The notes beneath the pieces were generated by a model, which saw nothing but the letters and a program-made list of their open reading frames with translations, was not told where the DNA came from and made no database searches. Positions 1 through 6,785 of a stretch of 8,366 nucleotides of DNA are shown here, in pieces. Made by a program: the position numbers and the translations under genes. Source of the DNA: Terriglobus sp. (GTDB lineage Bacteria; Acidobacteriota; Terriglobia; Terriglobales; Acidobacteriaceae); the NCBI GenBank assembly GCA_023265355.1, contig JAHFTZ010000075.1:1-8366 (forward strand). The letters run 5' to 3'. Each line of letters begins with the position of its first letter. Within the stretch, counting starts at the first letter, position 1.

Positions 1-303
1 CGAGATCAGCGAAGCCTTCATGCCTTCGGTGCCCATGGTGATGCCGTCGGAGATCGTAACCGTGTTGAACTCCATCGGTGTGCCGCCAGCCTCGCGCACG
101 CCCTGCTTCACGGCTTCTGCGACCTGGCGAAGATGGAAGTTACAAGGACCAATCTCGGTCCAGGTATTCGCAATGCCAATGATCGGCTTGTGCAGATCCT
201 CTTTGCTGAAACCAACGCCGCGCAGATAGCTACGTGCTGCGGCGCGGTTTGGACCTTCGGTCAGTACCTTCGAATATTGCTTCGGATCTATCTCGTTGCT
301 CAC
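1..303 (-). CDS. ilvD: Dihydroxy-acid dehydratase IlvD, N-terminal part (runs off the left edge)
   Basis: IlvD dehydrates 2,3-dihydroxy-3-methylvalerate and 2,3-dihydroxyisovalerate to the 2-keto acids leading to isoleucine, valine and, through ketoisovalerate, leucine. Only the first 101 codons are present. They read through family-typical blocks: NTWTEIGPCNFHLRQ (residues 46-60), whose Cys54 matches the first iron-sulfur ligand position of the IlvD/Edd family, and ISDGITMGTEGM (about residues 84-95). The start is a GTG. It is preceded by TAAGGACAACA, in which the stop codon of leuD is fused to the Shine-Dalgarno sequence (AAGGA, six bases before GTG); no better in-frame ATG lies upstream. 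It follows leuD by 8 bases, so it should be the last or a late gene of the leu operon. The catalytic C-terminal domain lies outside the window. Confidence 0.95.
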   Translation of the reverse strand, partial: MSNEIDPKQYSKVLTEGPNRAAARSYLRGVGFSKEDLHKPIIGIANTWTEIGPCNFHLRQVAEAVKQGVREAGGTPMEFNTVTISDGITMGTEGMKASLIS

Positions 304-311
304 TGTTGTCC

Positions 312-938
312 TTAGGCTTTCGGTGCGTTCCAGAAATCGTGGTCATGTTTGCTCTCGAACGTGTCGAGAGATTCGATGTGCCGCAGCGTGAGGCCGATGT
401 CATCGAGCCCGTTCAGCAAGCAATATTTGCGGAAGGGATCGATCTCGAAGTTCGCTTTAAAGCCTTGATCGTCCGTGACCGTCTGTTCTTCCAGGTTGAT
501 CGTGATCACATGCTTTGGATTCGCCGTCGACCGCTGCATCAGCGTCTCCACATCTTCATCTGACAGGCGAACAAGAATAATGCCGTTCTTGCCTGCGTTG
601 GAGAAGAAGATGTCCGCGAACGAAGGTGCAATCACAGCGAGAAAACCATACTGGTTGATCGCCCATGCTGCGTGCTCGCGCGAAGACCCGCAGCCAAAGT
701 TCTTCTCCGCAATCAGAATCTTCGATCCTTTGTACTCCGGCTTGTTCAGCACGAAGTCCGCGTTCGGCTCCACGTGATCGGGCGTATCGAGGTTGTAGCG
801 CCAGTCGAAGAACAGGAAGTCGCCATAGCCCGTGCGCTCAATGCGCTTCAAAAACTGCTTTGGGATAATCTGGTCCGTGTCGATGTTCGGAAGCGGCAAA
901 GGCACGGCAGTGCTGGTCAGAACGTTGATAGGGATCAT
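312..938 (-). CDS. leuD: 3-isopropylmalate dehydratase small subunit LeuD
   Basis: LeuD is the small (swivel-domain) subunit of isopropylmalate isomerase. With LeuC it interconverts 2- and 3-isopropylmalate in leucine synthesis. The 208-residue product is close to the usual ~200. It shows the family blocks NIDTDQIIPKQFLKR (about residues 18-32), FLFFDWRY (about 41-48), the substrate-contact block NFGCGSSREHAAWA (about 80-93), and SFADIFFSNAGKNGI. The ATG at 938 is chosen because it shares one base with the leuC stop (TAATG) and is preceded by a near-perfect Shine-Dalgarno AAGGAGG nine bases upstream. An open frame continues upstream to 1013 but only inside leuC. The overlap suggests translational coupling that keeps LeuC and LeuD in step, which matters because leuC has an internal stop. 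It ends with TAA. Confidence 0.96.
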   Translation of the reverse strand: MIPINVLTSTAVPLPLPNIDTDQIIPKQFLKRIERTGYGDFLFFDWRYNLDTPDHVEPNADFVLNKPEYKGSKILIAEKNFGCGSSREHAAWAINQYGFLAVIAPSFADIFFSNAGKNGIILVRLSDEDVETLMQRSTANPKHVITINLEEQTVTDDQGFKANFEIDPFRKYCLLNGLDDIGLTLRHIESLDTFESKHDHDFWNAPKA

Positions 939-2413
939 TAGCGCGAACCTCCTTCGGCGAGCACCCGTTCCACGGGCAATGTCGTGGGCAGCGTGGAAGC
1001 GATATCCTTCCACTTGCGAATGTCGGTGAAGTAGCCTGTGATCGCAGCCGCAGCCGCCATCTCTGGAGAGACAAGATGCGTGCGTCCACCGCGACCCTGG
1101 CGGCCTTCAAAGTTGCGGTTCGAGGTGGAAGCGCAACGCTCTCCCGGCTGCAGAATGTCCGGGTTCATCCCCAGGCACATCGAGCATCCCGGCTCGCGCC
1201 ACTCAAAGCCCGCCGTCTTGAAGACAAGATCCAGACCCTCCTGCTCCGCCTGACGCTTCACTGCCTGTGATCCCGGAACAACCATCGCGCGTACTTTTGT
1301 CGCAATGTGATGCCCCTTGACCACTGCGGCAGCAGCGCGCAGATCTTCAATGCGCCCGTTTGTGCACGATCCCAGAAACACCGCGTCGATCCTGATCTCT
1401 TCCATCGGCGTTCCCGGCTTCAGGTCCATGTACTCAAAGGCACGCTCGTAGCTCTTGCGGTCGGCGTCGCTCTTCGCGTCGTCCAGCGTAGGAACGGACG
1501 AGCCAATCGTCGTCGTCATTCCCGGCGAAGTACCCCACGTCACCACAGGTGCAAGCGTCGTGGCATCGATGTGCAGCTCACGGTCGTAGGTCGCACCCGC
1601 ATCCGTCAGCAGAGTCTTCCAGTGCGCCACAGCGGCGTCCCACTGCTCGCCTTTCGGAGCAAAGCGTCGTCCCTTCAGGTAGGCAAACGTCGTCTCGTCC
1701 GGTGCGATCATACCTGCGCGTGCGCCCGCCTCAATGCTCATGTTGCAGATCGTCATGCGGCCTTCCATCGAAAGCGCACGAATCGCCGAACCCGCATACT
1801 CGATCACATATCCCGTCGCGCCGTCAGTACCGATGCGTCCGATGATGTCGAGAATGAGGTCCTTCGCCGTGACGCCAAAGGGAAGTTCGCCCTCCACATT
1901 GATCAGGAAGGTCTTCGGACGCGCCTGCGGCAACGTCTGCGTCGCCATCACATGTTCTACTTCGCTCGTTCCAATACCGAAGGCCAGGGCGCCAAACGCC
2001 CCATGCGTCGACGTGTGAGAGTCTCCGCAGACGATCGTCATGCCCGGCTTCGTCGCAGCCAACTCCGGCCCGATCATGTGCACGATCCCCTGCGATGCGT
2101 CCTGCACGTCAAAGAACTCAATGCCAAACTCCGCACAGTTCTTCCGCAGCGCATTCACCTACGCAGCGGAGACCTGATCCACGATCACGAGACGGTCCTG
2201 CGCGCTCGTCGTCGGAACGTTATGGTCCACCGTCGCAATGTGACGTTCCGGACGGCGCAGCTTGCGCCCAGCCATGCGGAGACCGTCAAAGGCCTGCGGC
2301 GATGTGACTTCGTGCACCAGCTGCAGATCGATGTAGATCAGCGTCGGTTCACCCGCGGGCTCTGCGACGATGTGCTGCTCCCAAACTTTTTCGAACAATG
2401 TCTTCGCTGCCAT
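938..2413 (-). CDS. leuC: 3-isopropylmalate dehydratase large subunit LeuC, interrupted by an in-frame TAG at codon 85
   Basis: LeuC is the catalytic, [4Fe-4S]-carrying large subunit of isopropylmalate isomerase (aconitase superfamily). Reading from the ATG at 2413 (Shine-Dalgarno TAAGGA overlapping the leuB stop) gives 84 normal LeuC residues, including [15 protein letters not shown] and VDHNVPT. An in-frame TAG follows at 2161-2159, then 406 more LeuC residues in the same frame. If the TAG is read, the protein is 491 residues. The downstream part keeps [20 protein letters not shown], cluster Cys350 in [11 protein letters not shown], Cys410 and Cys413 in [10 protein letters not shown], and [19 protein letters not shown], so nothing has decayed. 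There is no frameshift, insertion or deletion. The codon after TAG is GTG, so the long 938-2158 piece could be re-initiated, but without a good Shine-Dalgarno. It could be a real nonsense mutation, an error, or a suppressed codon. Identity is certain; functional status is not. Confidence 0.93.
2159..2161 (-). other. In-frame amber codon inside leuC
   Basis: The coding strand reads GCG TAG GTG AAT GCG CTG, giving SAA-stop-VNAL. Homologous reading frame lies directly on both sides. One C-to-T change from CAG (Gln) would explain it; other single-base ancestors such as AAG, GAG, TCG, TTG or TGG are also possible. Confidence 0.9.
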
Positions 2414-2423
2414 ATGTCTGTCC

Positions 2424-3509
2424 TTACTTCAGTGATGCCTTGATCTTGTCGAGAATGATTTTGCCCATCTCGGTTGTAGAAACGGTGCGCTGTCCGGCAA
2501 TATTTCCGCGCGCGATATCGGCGGTGCGGTTGCCCTCTTCCAGCGCCTCAATCACCGCGGCCTCAATGACTTTGGCCTCGGCTTCCAGTCCAGCAGAGTG
2601 GCGCAGCACAAGCGCCGCTGTAAGGATCGCTCCAATCGGATTCGCCTTGCCTGTACCGGCAATGTCAGGAGCCGATCCATGCACCGGTTCATAGAGGTTC
2701 ACCTTGCCGCCAAGCGTCGCCGAGGGCAGCATGCCGAGCGATCCGGTAATCACGCCACTCTCATCCGACAAAATATCGCCGAAGAGATTCTCCGTCAGGA
2801 CGACATCAAAGCTGCGCGGCGTATTCATGAGATGAATCGCCATGGAATCCACGAGCTGATGTTCCAGCGTCACATCCGGAAAATCTTTGGCAACTTCGGT
2901 CACAGCAGCGCGCCAGAGCTGAGAAACCTCCAGTACGTTTGCCTTATCGACAGAGGTCACCTTTTTCTTGCGCTTCTGCGCAAGCTGAAAGGCGATCTTG
3001 GCCACACGCACAACCTCGGCCTTGGAATAGACCATCGTGTTATGCGCAAGTGCCTTCTCACGGTCCCACCAGCGCGGCTCGCCAAAGTAGAGCCCACCCA
3101 ACAGTTCGCGCACGAAGAGAATATCTACGCCTTCGGTGATCTCGGGCCGCAGCGGAGAGTTGTCCGCCAGCGCCTTGTACGCCGTCGCCGGTCGAAGATT
3201 CGCAAAGCCTCCCAGTGCAGAGCGAATCTGCAGCAGGCCAGCTTCTGGCCGCTCGTTCGGAGGGAGATGATTAAACTTGTTATCGCCCACAGCGCCCAGC
3301 AGGGCAGCATCGCATGCAAGTGTCTGTTCGAGGGTCTCCGCAGGCAAGGGGGAACCCTTCGACGTAATCGCGACTCCACCAATCAGCAGCGGAACAAATT
3401 CGAACTTGTGTTCACCGTGCGCAGCCACGGCCTGCAGCACGTTCACGGCTTCCTGTGTAACTTCGGGTCCAATGCCGTCACCGGACAGCAATGCAATCTT
3501 CAGATTCAT
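2424..3509 (-). CDS. leuB: 3-isopropylmalate dehydrogenase LeuB
   Basis: LeuB oxidises 3-isopropylmalate with NAD+ and decarboxylates it to 2-ketoisocaproate, the leucine keto acid. The 361-residue length matches the family (~360). Visible blocks are [11 protein letters not shown] at the N terminus, [12 protein letters not shown], the catalytic-Tyr block [15 protein letters not shown], the catalytic-Lys block [12 protein letters not shown], the metal-binding block [18 protein letters not shown] with its aspartates, and the NAD-binding [17 protein letters not shown]. The start is the ATG at 3509, which begins exactly at the family N terminus. It is preceded by the purine run AAAAGAGAGAGAG, which serves as Shine-Dalgarno. 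The same frame is open upstream to 3596, but that stretch lies within leuA and resembles no LeuB. It starts 13 bases after leuA and ends with TAA, 10 bases before leuC. No defects are seen. Confidence 0.97.
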   Translation of the reverse strand: MNLKIALLSGDGIGPEVTQEAVNVLQAVAAHGEHKFEFVPLLIGGVAITSKGSPLPAETLEQTLACDAALLGAVGDNKFNHLPPNERPEAGLLQIRSALGGFANLRPATAYKALADNSPLRPEITEGVDILFVRELLGGLYFGEPRWWDREKALAHNTMVYSKAEVVRVAKIAFQLAQKRKKKVTSVDKANVLEVSQLWRAAVTEVAKDFPDVTLEHQLVDSMAIHLMNTPRSFDVVLTENLFGDILSDESGVITGSLGMLPSATLGGKVNLYEPVHGSAPDIAGTGKANPIGAILTAALVLRHSAGLEAEAKVIEAAVIEALEEGNRTADIARGNIAGQRTVSTTEMGKIILDKIKASLK

Positions 3510-3522
3510 CTCTCTCTCTTTT

Positions 3523-4704
3523 CTAGTTTGTGGACATATTCTGCGGCAACAACGCCACAATGTCCTGGTCGTAGATCGCTTTCTTGCGATCTGCAAGTTC
3601 GGTGAAGCGCGTGTACGTCGCGTCCAACTCCTCTTTGGAAAGCGTATGCCCCAGCTCCGTCAGGCGATGCTCCAGAGCGCGCCGCCCCGAATGCTTTCCC
3701 AGCACAATGCTGTTTGCCGTTACCCCGACCGACTCCGGCGTCATGATCTCGTACGTCAGCGGATTGGCCAGCACGCCATGCTGATGAATGCCGCTCTCAT
3801 GCGCAAACGCATTCTTACCCACGACAGCCTTGTTCGGAGCCACGCCAAAGCTGACAATCTCTCCCAGCATCGAACTCGTCGGAGCCAGCTGATTCATCAC
3901 GATGTTGTGCTGGAAAGGGAAGCGATCCTTCCGCACCATCATCGCCGCAGCTACTTCTTCCAACGCGGCATTGCCCGCGCGTTCACCGATGCCGTTGATC
4001 GTGACCTCCACCTGGCGCGCTCCACCCAGAACGCCAGCAAGTGCATTCGCCGTGGCCATACCAAGATCGTCATGGCAGTGTGTCGAAAAGATCAACGCGT
4101 CGGAGTTCGGAATGCGCGCGCGCATCGCCTCAAAGAGCAGCTTGTACTCCGCAGGAGTCGTATAGCCTACCGTGTCCGGCAGATTGATCGTCGTTGCTCC
4201 GGCTTCCACAGCCACATTCACAAGCTGGATCATGAACTCCAGGTCCGAACGTGTTGCGTCTTCAGCGGAGAACTCTACATCTTCGGAGAGCGAGCGTGCC
4301 AGGCGAACCATCTCGCCGGTCTGATCCAGCGCCTCTGCGCGTGTGATCCGCAGCTTGGCTTCAAGATGCAGGTCCGAAGAAGCGATAAAGACGTGAATGC
4401 GATTCTTCTCTGCAGCCTCTACCGCTTCGCCAGCAGCAAGGATGTCGTCCCGTTTGCAGCGCGCCAGCGCGGCAATTCGCGGGCCGTGTTTTAGCTCACG
4501 GGCAATCGCGCGAACGGACTGGAAATCGCCCTTGGATGCGATCGGGAAGCCGGCCTCAATGATATCTACGCCCAGATTCGACAGTTGATGCGCGAAACGG
4601 AGCTTCTCCGCATGGTGCATCGTGCAGCCAGGGGACTGCTCGCCATCCCGCAAAGTGGTATCGAAGAAGAGAACGCGATTGCTTGTAACTCTACCCGTGC
4701 TCAT
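3523..4704 (-). CDS. leuA: 2-isopropylmalate synthase LeuA, short form without the C-terminal regulatory domain
   Basis: LeuA condenses acetyl-CoA with 2-ketoisovalerate, the committed step of leucine synthesis. The 393 residues contain FFDTTLRDGEQSPGC (13-27), the metal-binding Asp15 region, EFSAEDATRSD (144-154), NLPDTVGYT, the metal ligands His209 and His211 in STHCHDDLG, NGIGERAGNAALEEV (237-251) and the linker block AFAHESGIHQHGVL. The protein stops at YDQDIVALLPQ, which aligns with the end of the linker subdomain. The roughly 120-residue domain that binds leucine for feedback inhibition in classical LeuA (about 510-520 residues) is absent. Homocitrate or citramalate synthase is less likely given the leuBCD neighbours. 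The ATG at 4704 is chosen because the family sequence begins there; no Shine-Dalgarno is visible. The gene ends with TAG, unlike its neighbours; reading that TAG would add only 15 residues (TGA at 3480-3478) overlapping leuB. Confidence 0.95.
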   Translation of the reverse strand: MSTGRVTSNRVLFFDTTLRDGEQSPGCTMHHAEKLRFAHQLSNLGVDIIEAGFPIASKGDFQSVRAIARELKHGPRIAALARCKRDDILAAGEAVEAAEKNRIHVFIASSDLHLEAKLRITRAEALDQTGEMVRLARSLSEDVEFSAEDATRSDLEFMIQLVNVAVEAGATTINLPDTVGYTTPAEYKLLFEAMRARIPNSDALIFSTHCHDDLGMATANALAGVLGGARQVEVTINGIGERAGNAALEEVAAAMMVRKDRFPFQHNIVMNQLAPTSSMLGEIVSFGVAPNKAVVGKNAFAHESGIHQHGVLANPLTYEIMTPESVGVTANSIVLGKHSGRRALEHRLTELGHTLSKEELDATYTRFTELADRKKAIYDQDIVALLPQNMSTN

Positions 4705-4722
4705 GTTGATATTGTAAACATA

Positions 4723-4758
4723 ACCATGATTTATAGGGACTGATAACAGCATCAGTAA
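4723..4758 (-). promoter_or_regulatory. Putative leuA operon promoter
   Basis: On the minus strand TATAAA (4735-4730) is a good -10. A poor -35, TTACTG (4758-4753), lies 17 bases upstream. The transcript would begin near 4723, leaving a leader of about 20 bases, too short for an attenuator. A weak -35 lying inside the inverted repeat is what an activator-dependent promoter would look like. This is inferred from sequence only. Confidence 0.45.
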
Positions 4759-4765
4759 TTGTTAT
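4743..4765. promoter_or_regulatory. Inverted repeat ATAACA-N11-TGTTAT, candidate LysR-type operator
   Basis: A perfect 6+6 dyad with an 11-base spacer sits in the 93-base gap between the divergent leuA and LysR-family genes. LysR-type regulators typically bind interrupted dyads of this kind (T-N11-A class) in the shared region of divergent pairs. The dyad overlaps the proposed -35 of leuA and lies about 35-55 bases upstream of the regulator start, so it could serve both activation of leu genes and autoregulation. Binding is inferred. Confidence 0.5.
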
Positions 4766-4797
4766 ACAAAAGTTCTTGGAATGATCGGATACAGGCA

Positions 4798-5724
4798 TTG
4801 GATCTCTTTCAGCTCGAAACCTTTCTCGCCGTCGCCCAGGAACGCAGCTTTTCGCGAGCTGCCGTGCGCCTTCGCAGGACCCAACCAGCTATCAGCCAGA
4901 CCATCGCCAAGCTCGAAGCCGAGCTGGGAGAAGCACTCTTTGAGCGCTCCATGCGCGATGGTTCGCTCACCGACGCTGGCGAGATCCTCCGCGAATACGC
5001 CCAAAAGCTGCTCAATCTCCGTTCCGAAGCCAGCGGAGCGCTGGAAGAACTGCGCTCCCTGCACCGTGGCGTCCTGAATCTCGCCGCCAACGAATACACC
5101 TGCCTCTACCTGCTTCCGCTTCTGGACATCTTTCGCCGAAAGCATCCGCGCATCAAGGTCACCGTGCACCGCTCCCTGGCCAGCCGTATTGCGGATGAGG
5201 TCCTGGCACACTCCGTCGAACTCGGTGTGCTCTCCTTTCGCCCGGAAGATCCACAGGTCCGCTCGATCGTCGTCTACCGGGACGCTCTCGCCTTCGTCGT
5301 CCACCCAAAACACCCTCTGGCTGTGACGAAGTCCGTGTCCATCCGCGATCTCGGCTCCGAAGATTTTATCGCTCACAACGTTCCCTCCCCTCAGCGAGCA
5401 AAGGTGATGGACGCCTTCCGCCGCCATAAAACTCCGCTGCGGATCGAGGTGGAATTGCCCTCGCTCGATGCCGTCAAGCGCTTCGTGGCTATGGGCAACG
5501 GGGTCGCCATCGCGCCCGGTCTGAGCGTGGAAGGCGAACTCGCCTCCGGAACTCTGGTGCAGGTGATGGTGAAAGAGCTCCAGATGGAGCGTAAGTTGCG
5601 GCTCGTCCACCGTAAGCAGGCTACGCTTTCGCATGCGGCCATGGCATTTCTGGAGGTCGTAGAAGCCCACGCGGCCACCACGGGGGATCCCTACAGCTAT
5701 CTCCTCGAACGTTCTCCACATTAA
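4798..5724 (+). CDS. LysR-family transcriptional regulator, divergent from the leu operon
   Basis: This 308-residue protein has the standard LysR layout. An N-terminal winged helix-turn-helix reads FQLETFLAVAQERSFSRAA (4-22), TQPAISQTIAKLEAELG (28-44) and LFERS, followed by a linker helix (about 58-85) and a periplasmic-binding-like effector domain (about residue 88 onward, with LPLLDIFRRKHPRIKV and MGNGVAIAPGLSVEGEL). The start is taken as TTG at 4798 because LysR proteins begin with this MDLFQLETF-type sequence. The frame is open to another TTG at 4759, which would add 13 non-homologous residues and start inside the inverted repeat. The Shine-Dalgarno is weak (GGATA). Its divergent position 93 bases from leuA makes it the probable regulator of leuABCD-ilvD. 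The effector is unknown; a leucine-pathway intermediate such as 2-isopropylmalate would be plausible. The 3' end is TAA. Confidence 0.92.
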   Translation: MDLFQLETFLAVAQERSFSRAAVRLRRTQPAISQTIAKLEAELGEALFERSMRDGSLTDAGEILREYAQKLLNLRSEASGALEELRSLHRGVLNLAANEYTCLYLLPLLDIFRRKHPRIKVTVHRSLASRIADEVLAHSVELGVLSFRPEDPQVRSIVVYRDALAFVVHPKHPLAVTKSVSIRDLGSEDFIAHNVPSPQRAKVMDAFRRHKTPLRIEVELPSLDAVKRFVAMGNGVAIAPGLSVEGELASGTLVQVMVKELQMERKLRLVHRKQATLSHAAMAFLEVVEAHAATTGDPYSYLLERSPH

Positions 5725-5774
5725 TTTCCTGGCAGAGGTGGGACTCCTCCAAAGGCACTTTTTGCCCAACCTCT

Positions 5775-5868
5775 CGTCATTTCGACCGACCGAAGCGGAG
5801 CGAACGGAGCGGAGAAAGTGCTTCGGTCGATTACAAGAGCAGATCTCTCCACTCCAGTCGAGATGACG
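5775..5868. repeat. Imperfect palindromic intergenic repeat (REP/MITE-like)
   Basis: The left end CGTCATTTCGACC and the right end GTCGAGATGACG form an imperfect terminal inverted repeat. The GGAGCGGAGA segment on the left is mirrored by TCTCCACTCC on the right. A perfect internal 9-base inverted repeat, CGACCGAAG (5787-5795) and CTTCGGTCG (5821-5829), allows a second hairpin. Similar elements, with CGTCAT(C/T)TCGACC ends and GGAGCGxAGCGGAG cores, are in my recollection dispersed between genes in Terriglobia. That is recognition, not a search. It has no coding capacity and could be spread by a transposase acting in trans. Confidence 0.6.
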
Positions 5869-6027
5869 GACATTTTGGGTCGAGATCGAGGCAGCGGTCC
5901 AGCAGGTGCCGCCCCAGTAAGCATGGAGCAGAGATGCGGGAGCCCGCACAATCTCCGACGCGGCACTCTTTTCTCGCTCACTTTCCTGAGGACGACATAC
6001 GTCCACCTTCCCCGGCTCATGTGCAGG

Positions 6028-6033
6028 TACAAT
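6028..6033 (+). promoter_or_regulatory. Possible -10 element upstream of the first beta-barrel gene
   Basis: TACAAT followed by an A/T-rich AAAATGG is the best -10-like hexamer in the gap. No matching -35 is seen 16-18 bases upstream. It would give a leader of about 70 bases. Weak evidence. Confidence 0.3.
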
Positions 6034-6109
6034 AAAATGGATTGCTGTGCCGGTGCCGCCTTCATGGGCAAGCCCCTGGATGCAGGAAAGGTGAAGGTTG
6101 ATCCGCGGA

Positions 6110-6709
6110 ATGAAGAAGACGATTTGGTTGGGTGCTCTGCTGCTGTCGGCAGCCGTAATGCATGGGCAGGAAAGCCGACAGGACGTGAGTGTAAGCGCAA
6201 TGGGCATCTTTGCGCCTCAGATAAATGGCAACAGCGCACAGTTGAATACCAATTCAACGACCGGCATTCTCGCCAGCTACCGCTATATGCTCACGCCGCG
6301 GAGCGCTCTGGAGTTGAACTACTCCTTCGCACAGTACACAGACATCTTCCGCACCAGTTTCTATCCCAATGGCCTCCGCATCCATGTACGGCAGCAGGAG
6401 ATTACGGGCGCCTATGTCTACAACATGAACTTCCACAGCTTCAATCCATTTGTGGAGGCTGGTGTCGGAGGTTTCATCCTCACTCCCATCCGCGATTTCC
6501 AGACGCAGACCTTGGATACTAAGCAGAACACCAACATCGGTGCTCTCTTTGGCGCAGGCGTCGCGTACGAGCTCAGCCCAAGCTATGACATCCGCGTACA
6601 ATATCGTGGATTTCTTCTGAAGGCTCCCAACCTCGGCATCGACAACTTCAAAACCAACCGTTATGAAGTGATCTCCATGCCTACGGTTGGCATTGCATAT
6701 CACTTCTAA
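6110..6709 (+). CDS. Small outer-membrane beta-barrel protein
   Basis: The product has 199 residues. MKKTIWLGALLLSAAVMHG is a typical Sec signal peptide (basic start, hydrophobic core, likely cleavage around HG-QES). The rest alternates short amphipathic strands rich in Tyr, Phe and Gly, such as LASYRYML, LELNYSF, ITGAYVYNM, PFVEAGVGGFIL, IGALFGAGVAYEL, YDIRVQYRGFLL and TVGIAYHF, with polar turns. The protein ends in Phe, as expected for the C-terminal signal recognised by the Bam assembly machinery. Size and strand number fit an eight-stranded OmpA/OmpX-like barrel (outer membrane beta-barrel domain). The ATG at 6110 gives a normal signal peptide; a TTG at 6098 (four residues longer) is close behind the AAGGTGAAGG purine run and is an alternative. 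A strong hairpin terminator follows. It faces a second barrel gene convergently. Specific function is unknown. Confidence 0.82.
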   Translation: MKKTIWLGALLLSAAVMHGQESRQDVSVSAMGIFAPQINGNSAQLNTNSTTGILASYRYMLTPRSALELNYSFAQYTDIFRTSFYPNGLRIHVRQQEITGAYVYNMNFHSFNPFVEAGVGGFILTPIRDFQTQTLDTKQNTNIGALFGAGVAYELSPSYDIRVQYRGFLLKAPNLGIDNFKTNRYEVISMPTVGIAYHF

Positions 6710-6723
6710 ATGAAAACTGGTTG

Positions 6724-6775
6724 CAAGAGAAAGGCCCCGGAAGCAGCTCCGGGGCCTTTCTCTTGTCTTGTTTTT
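6724..6775. terminator. Strong rho-independent terminator shared by convergent genes
   Basis: An 18-base-pair perfect stem (left arm 6724-6741, right arm 6748-6765, GC-rich core GGCCCCGGA/TCCGGGGCC) has a six-base loop AGCAGC. TCTTGTTTTT follows on the plus strand. The plus-strand tail is better than the minus-strand one, but the hairpin lies between two convergent stop codons and probably serves both genes. Confidence 0.92.
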
Positions 6776-6785
6776 GCCTGATCGT

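Larger units (their letters stand above)
5725..6109. other. 385-base intergenic region between the regulator and a beta-barrel gene
   Basis: No credible gene is seen. Just after the regulator stop, only weak hairpins occur (for example GGCACTTTTTGCC near 5755-5767); none is a convincing terminator. A palindromic repeat occupies 5775-5868. The remainder up to about 6020 shows no recognisable feature. A possible promoter lies near 6028. Open frames crossing the region on both strands have no family resemblance and look like chance frames. Confidence 0.6.

Noticed and set aside
2159..2161. Selenocysteine at the leuC TAG
   Set aside because: LeuC is not a selenoprotein family, the site is not a cluster cysteine, and I saw no clear stem-loop just downstream.
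938..2413. Calling leuC an ordinary decayed pseudogene
   Set aside because: Apart from one codon, every conserved block is intact with no frameshift or deletion, so long-term decay is not supported.
1307..2443. Long plus-strand open frame (378 codons) antisense to leuC; similar long frames at 2598-3605 and 3277-4494 antisense to leuB and leuA
   Set aside because: Each lies opposite a clearly conserved leu gene, has an Arg/His-rich composition typical of antisense frames in GC-rich DNA, and matches no recognisable family.
4705..4797. Leucine attenuator or T-box leader before leuA
   Set aside because: The space is only 93 bases and the predicted leader about 20 bases. There is no run of Leu codons, no terminator hairpin and no T-box motif.
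4762..6207. 481-codon minus-strand open frame across the LysR-family gene and the intergenic repeat
   Set aside because: It runs antisense to a well-supported regulator, continues through a repeat, and shows no domain or credible start. It is a by-product of codon bias.
5818..6522. Plus-strand open frame overlapping the first barrel gene in another frame
   Set aside because: It begins inside the repeat and overlaps a barrel gene with a clear signal peptide and C-terminal signal. No family resemblance.
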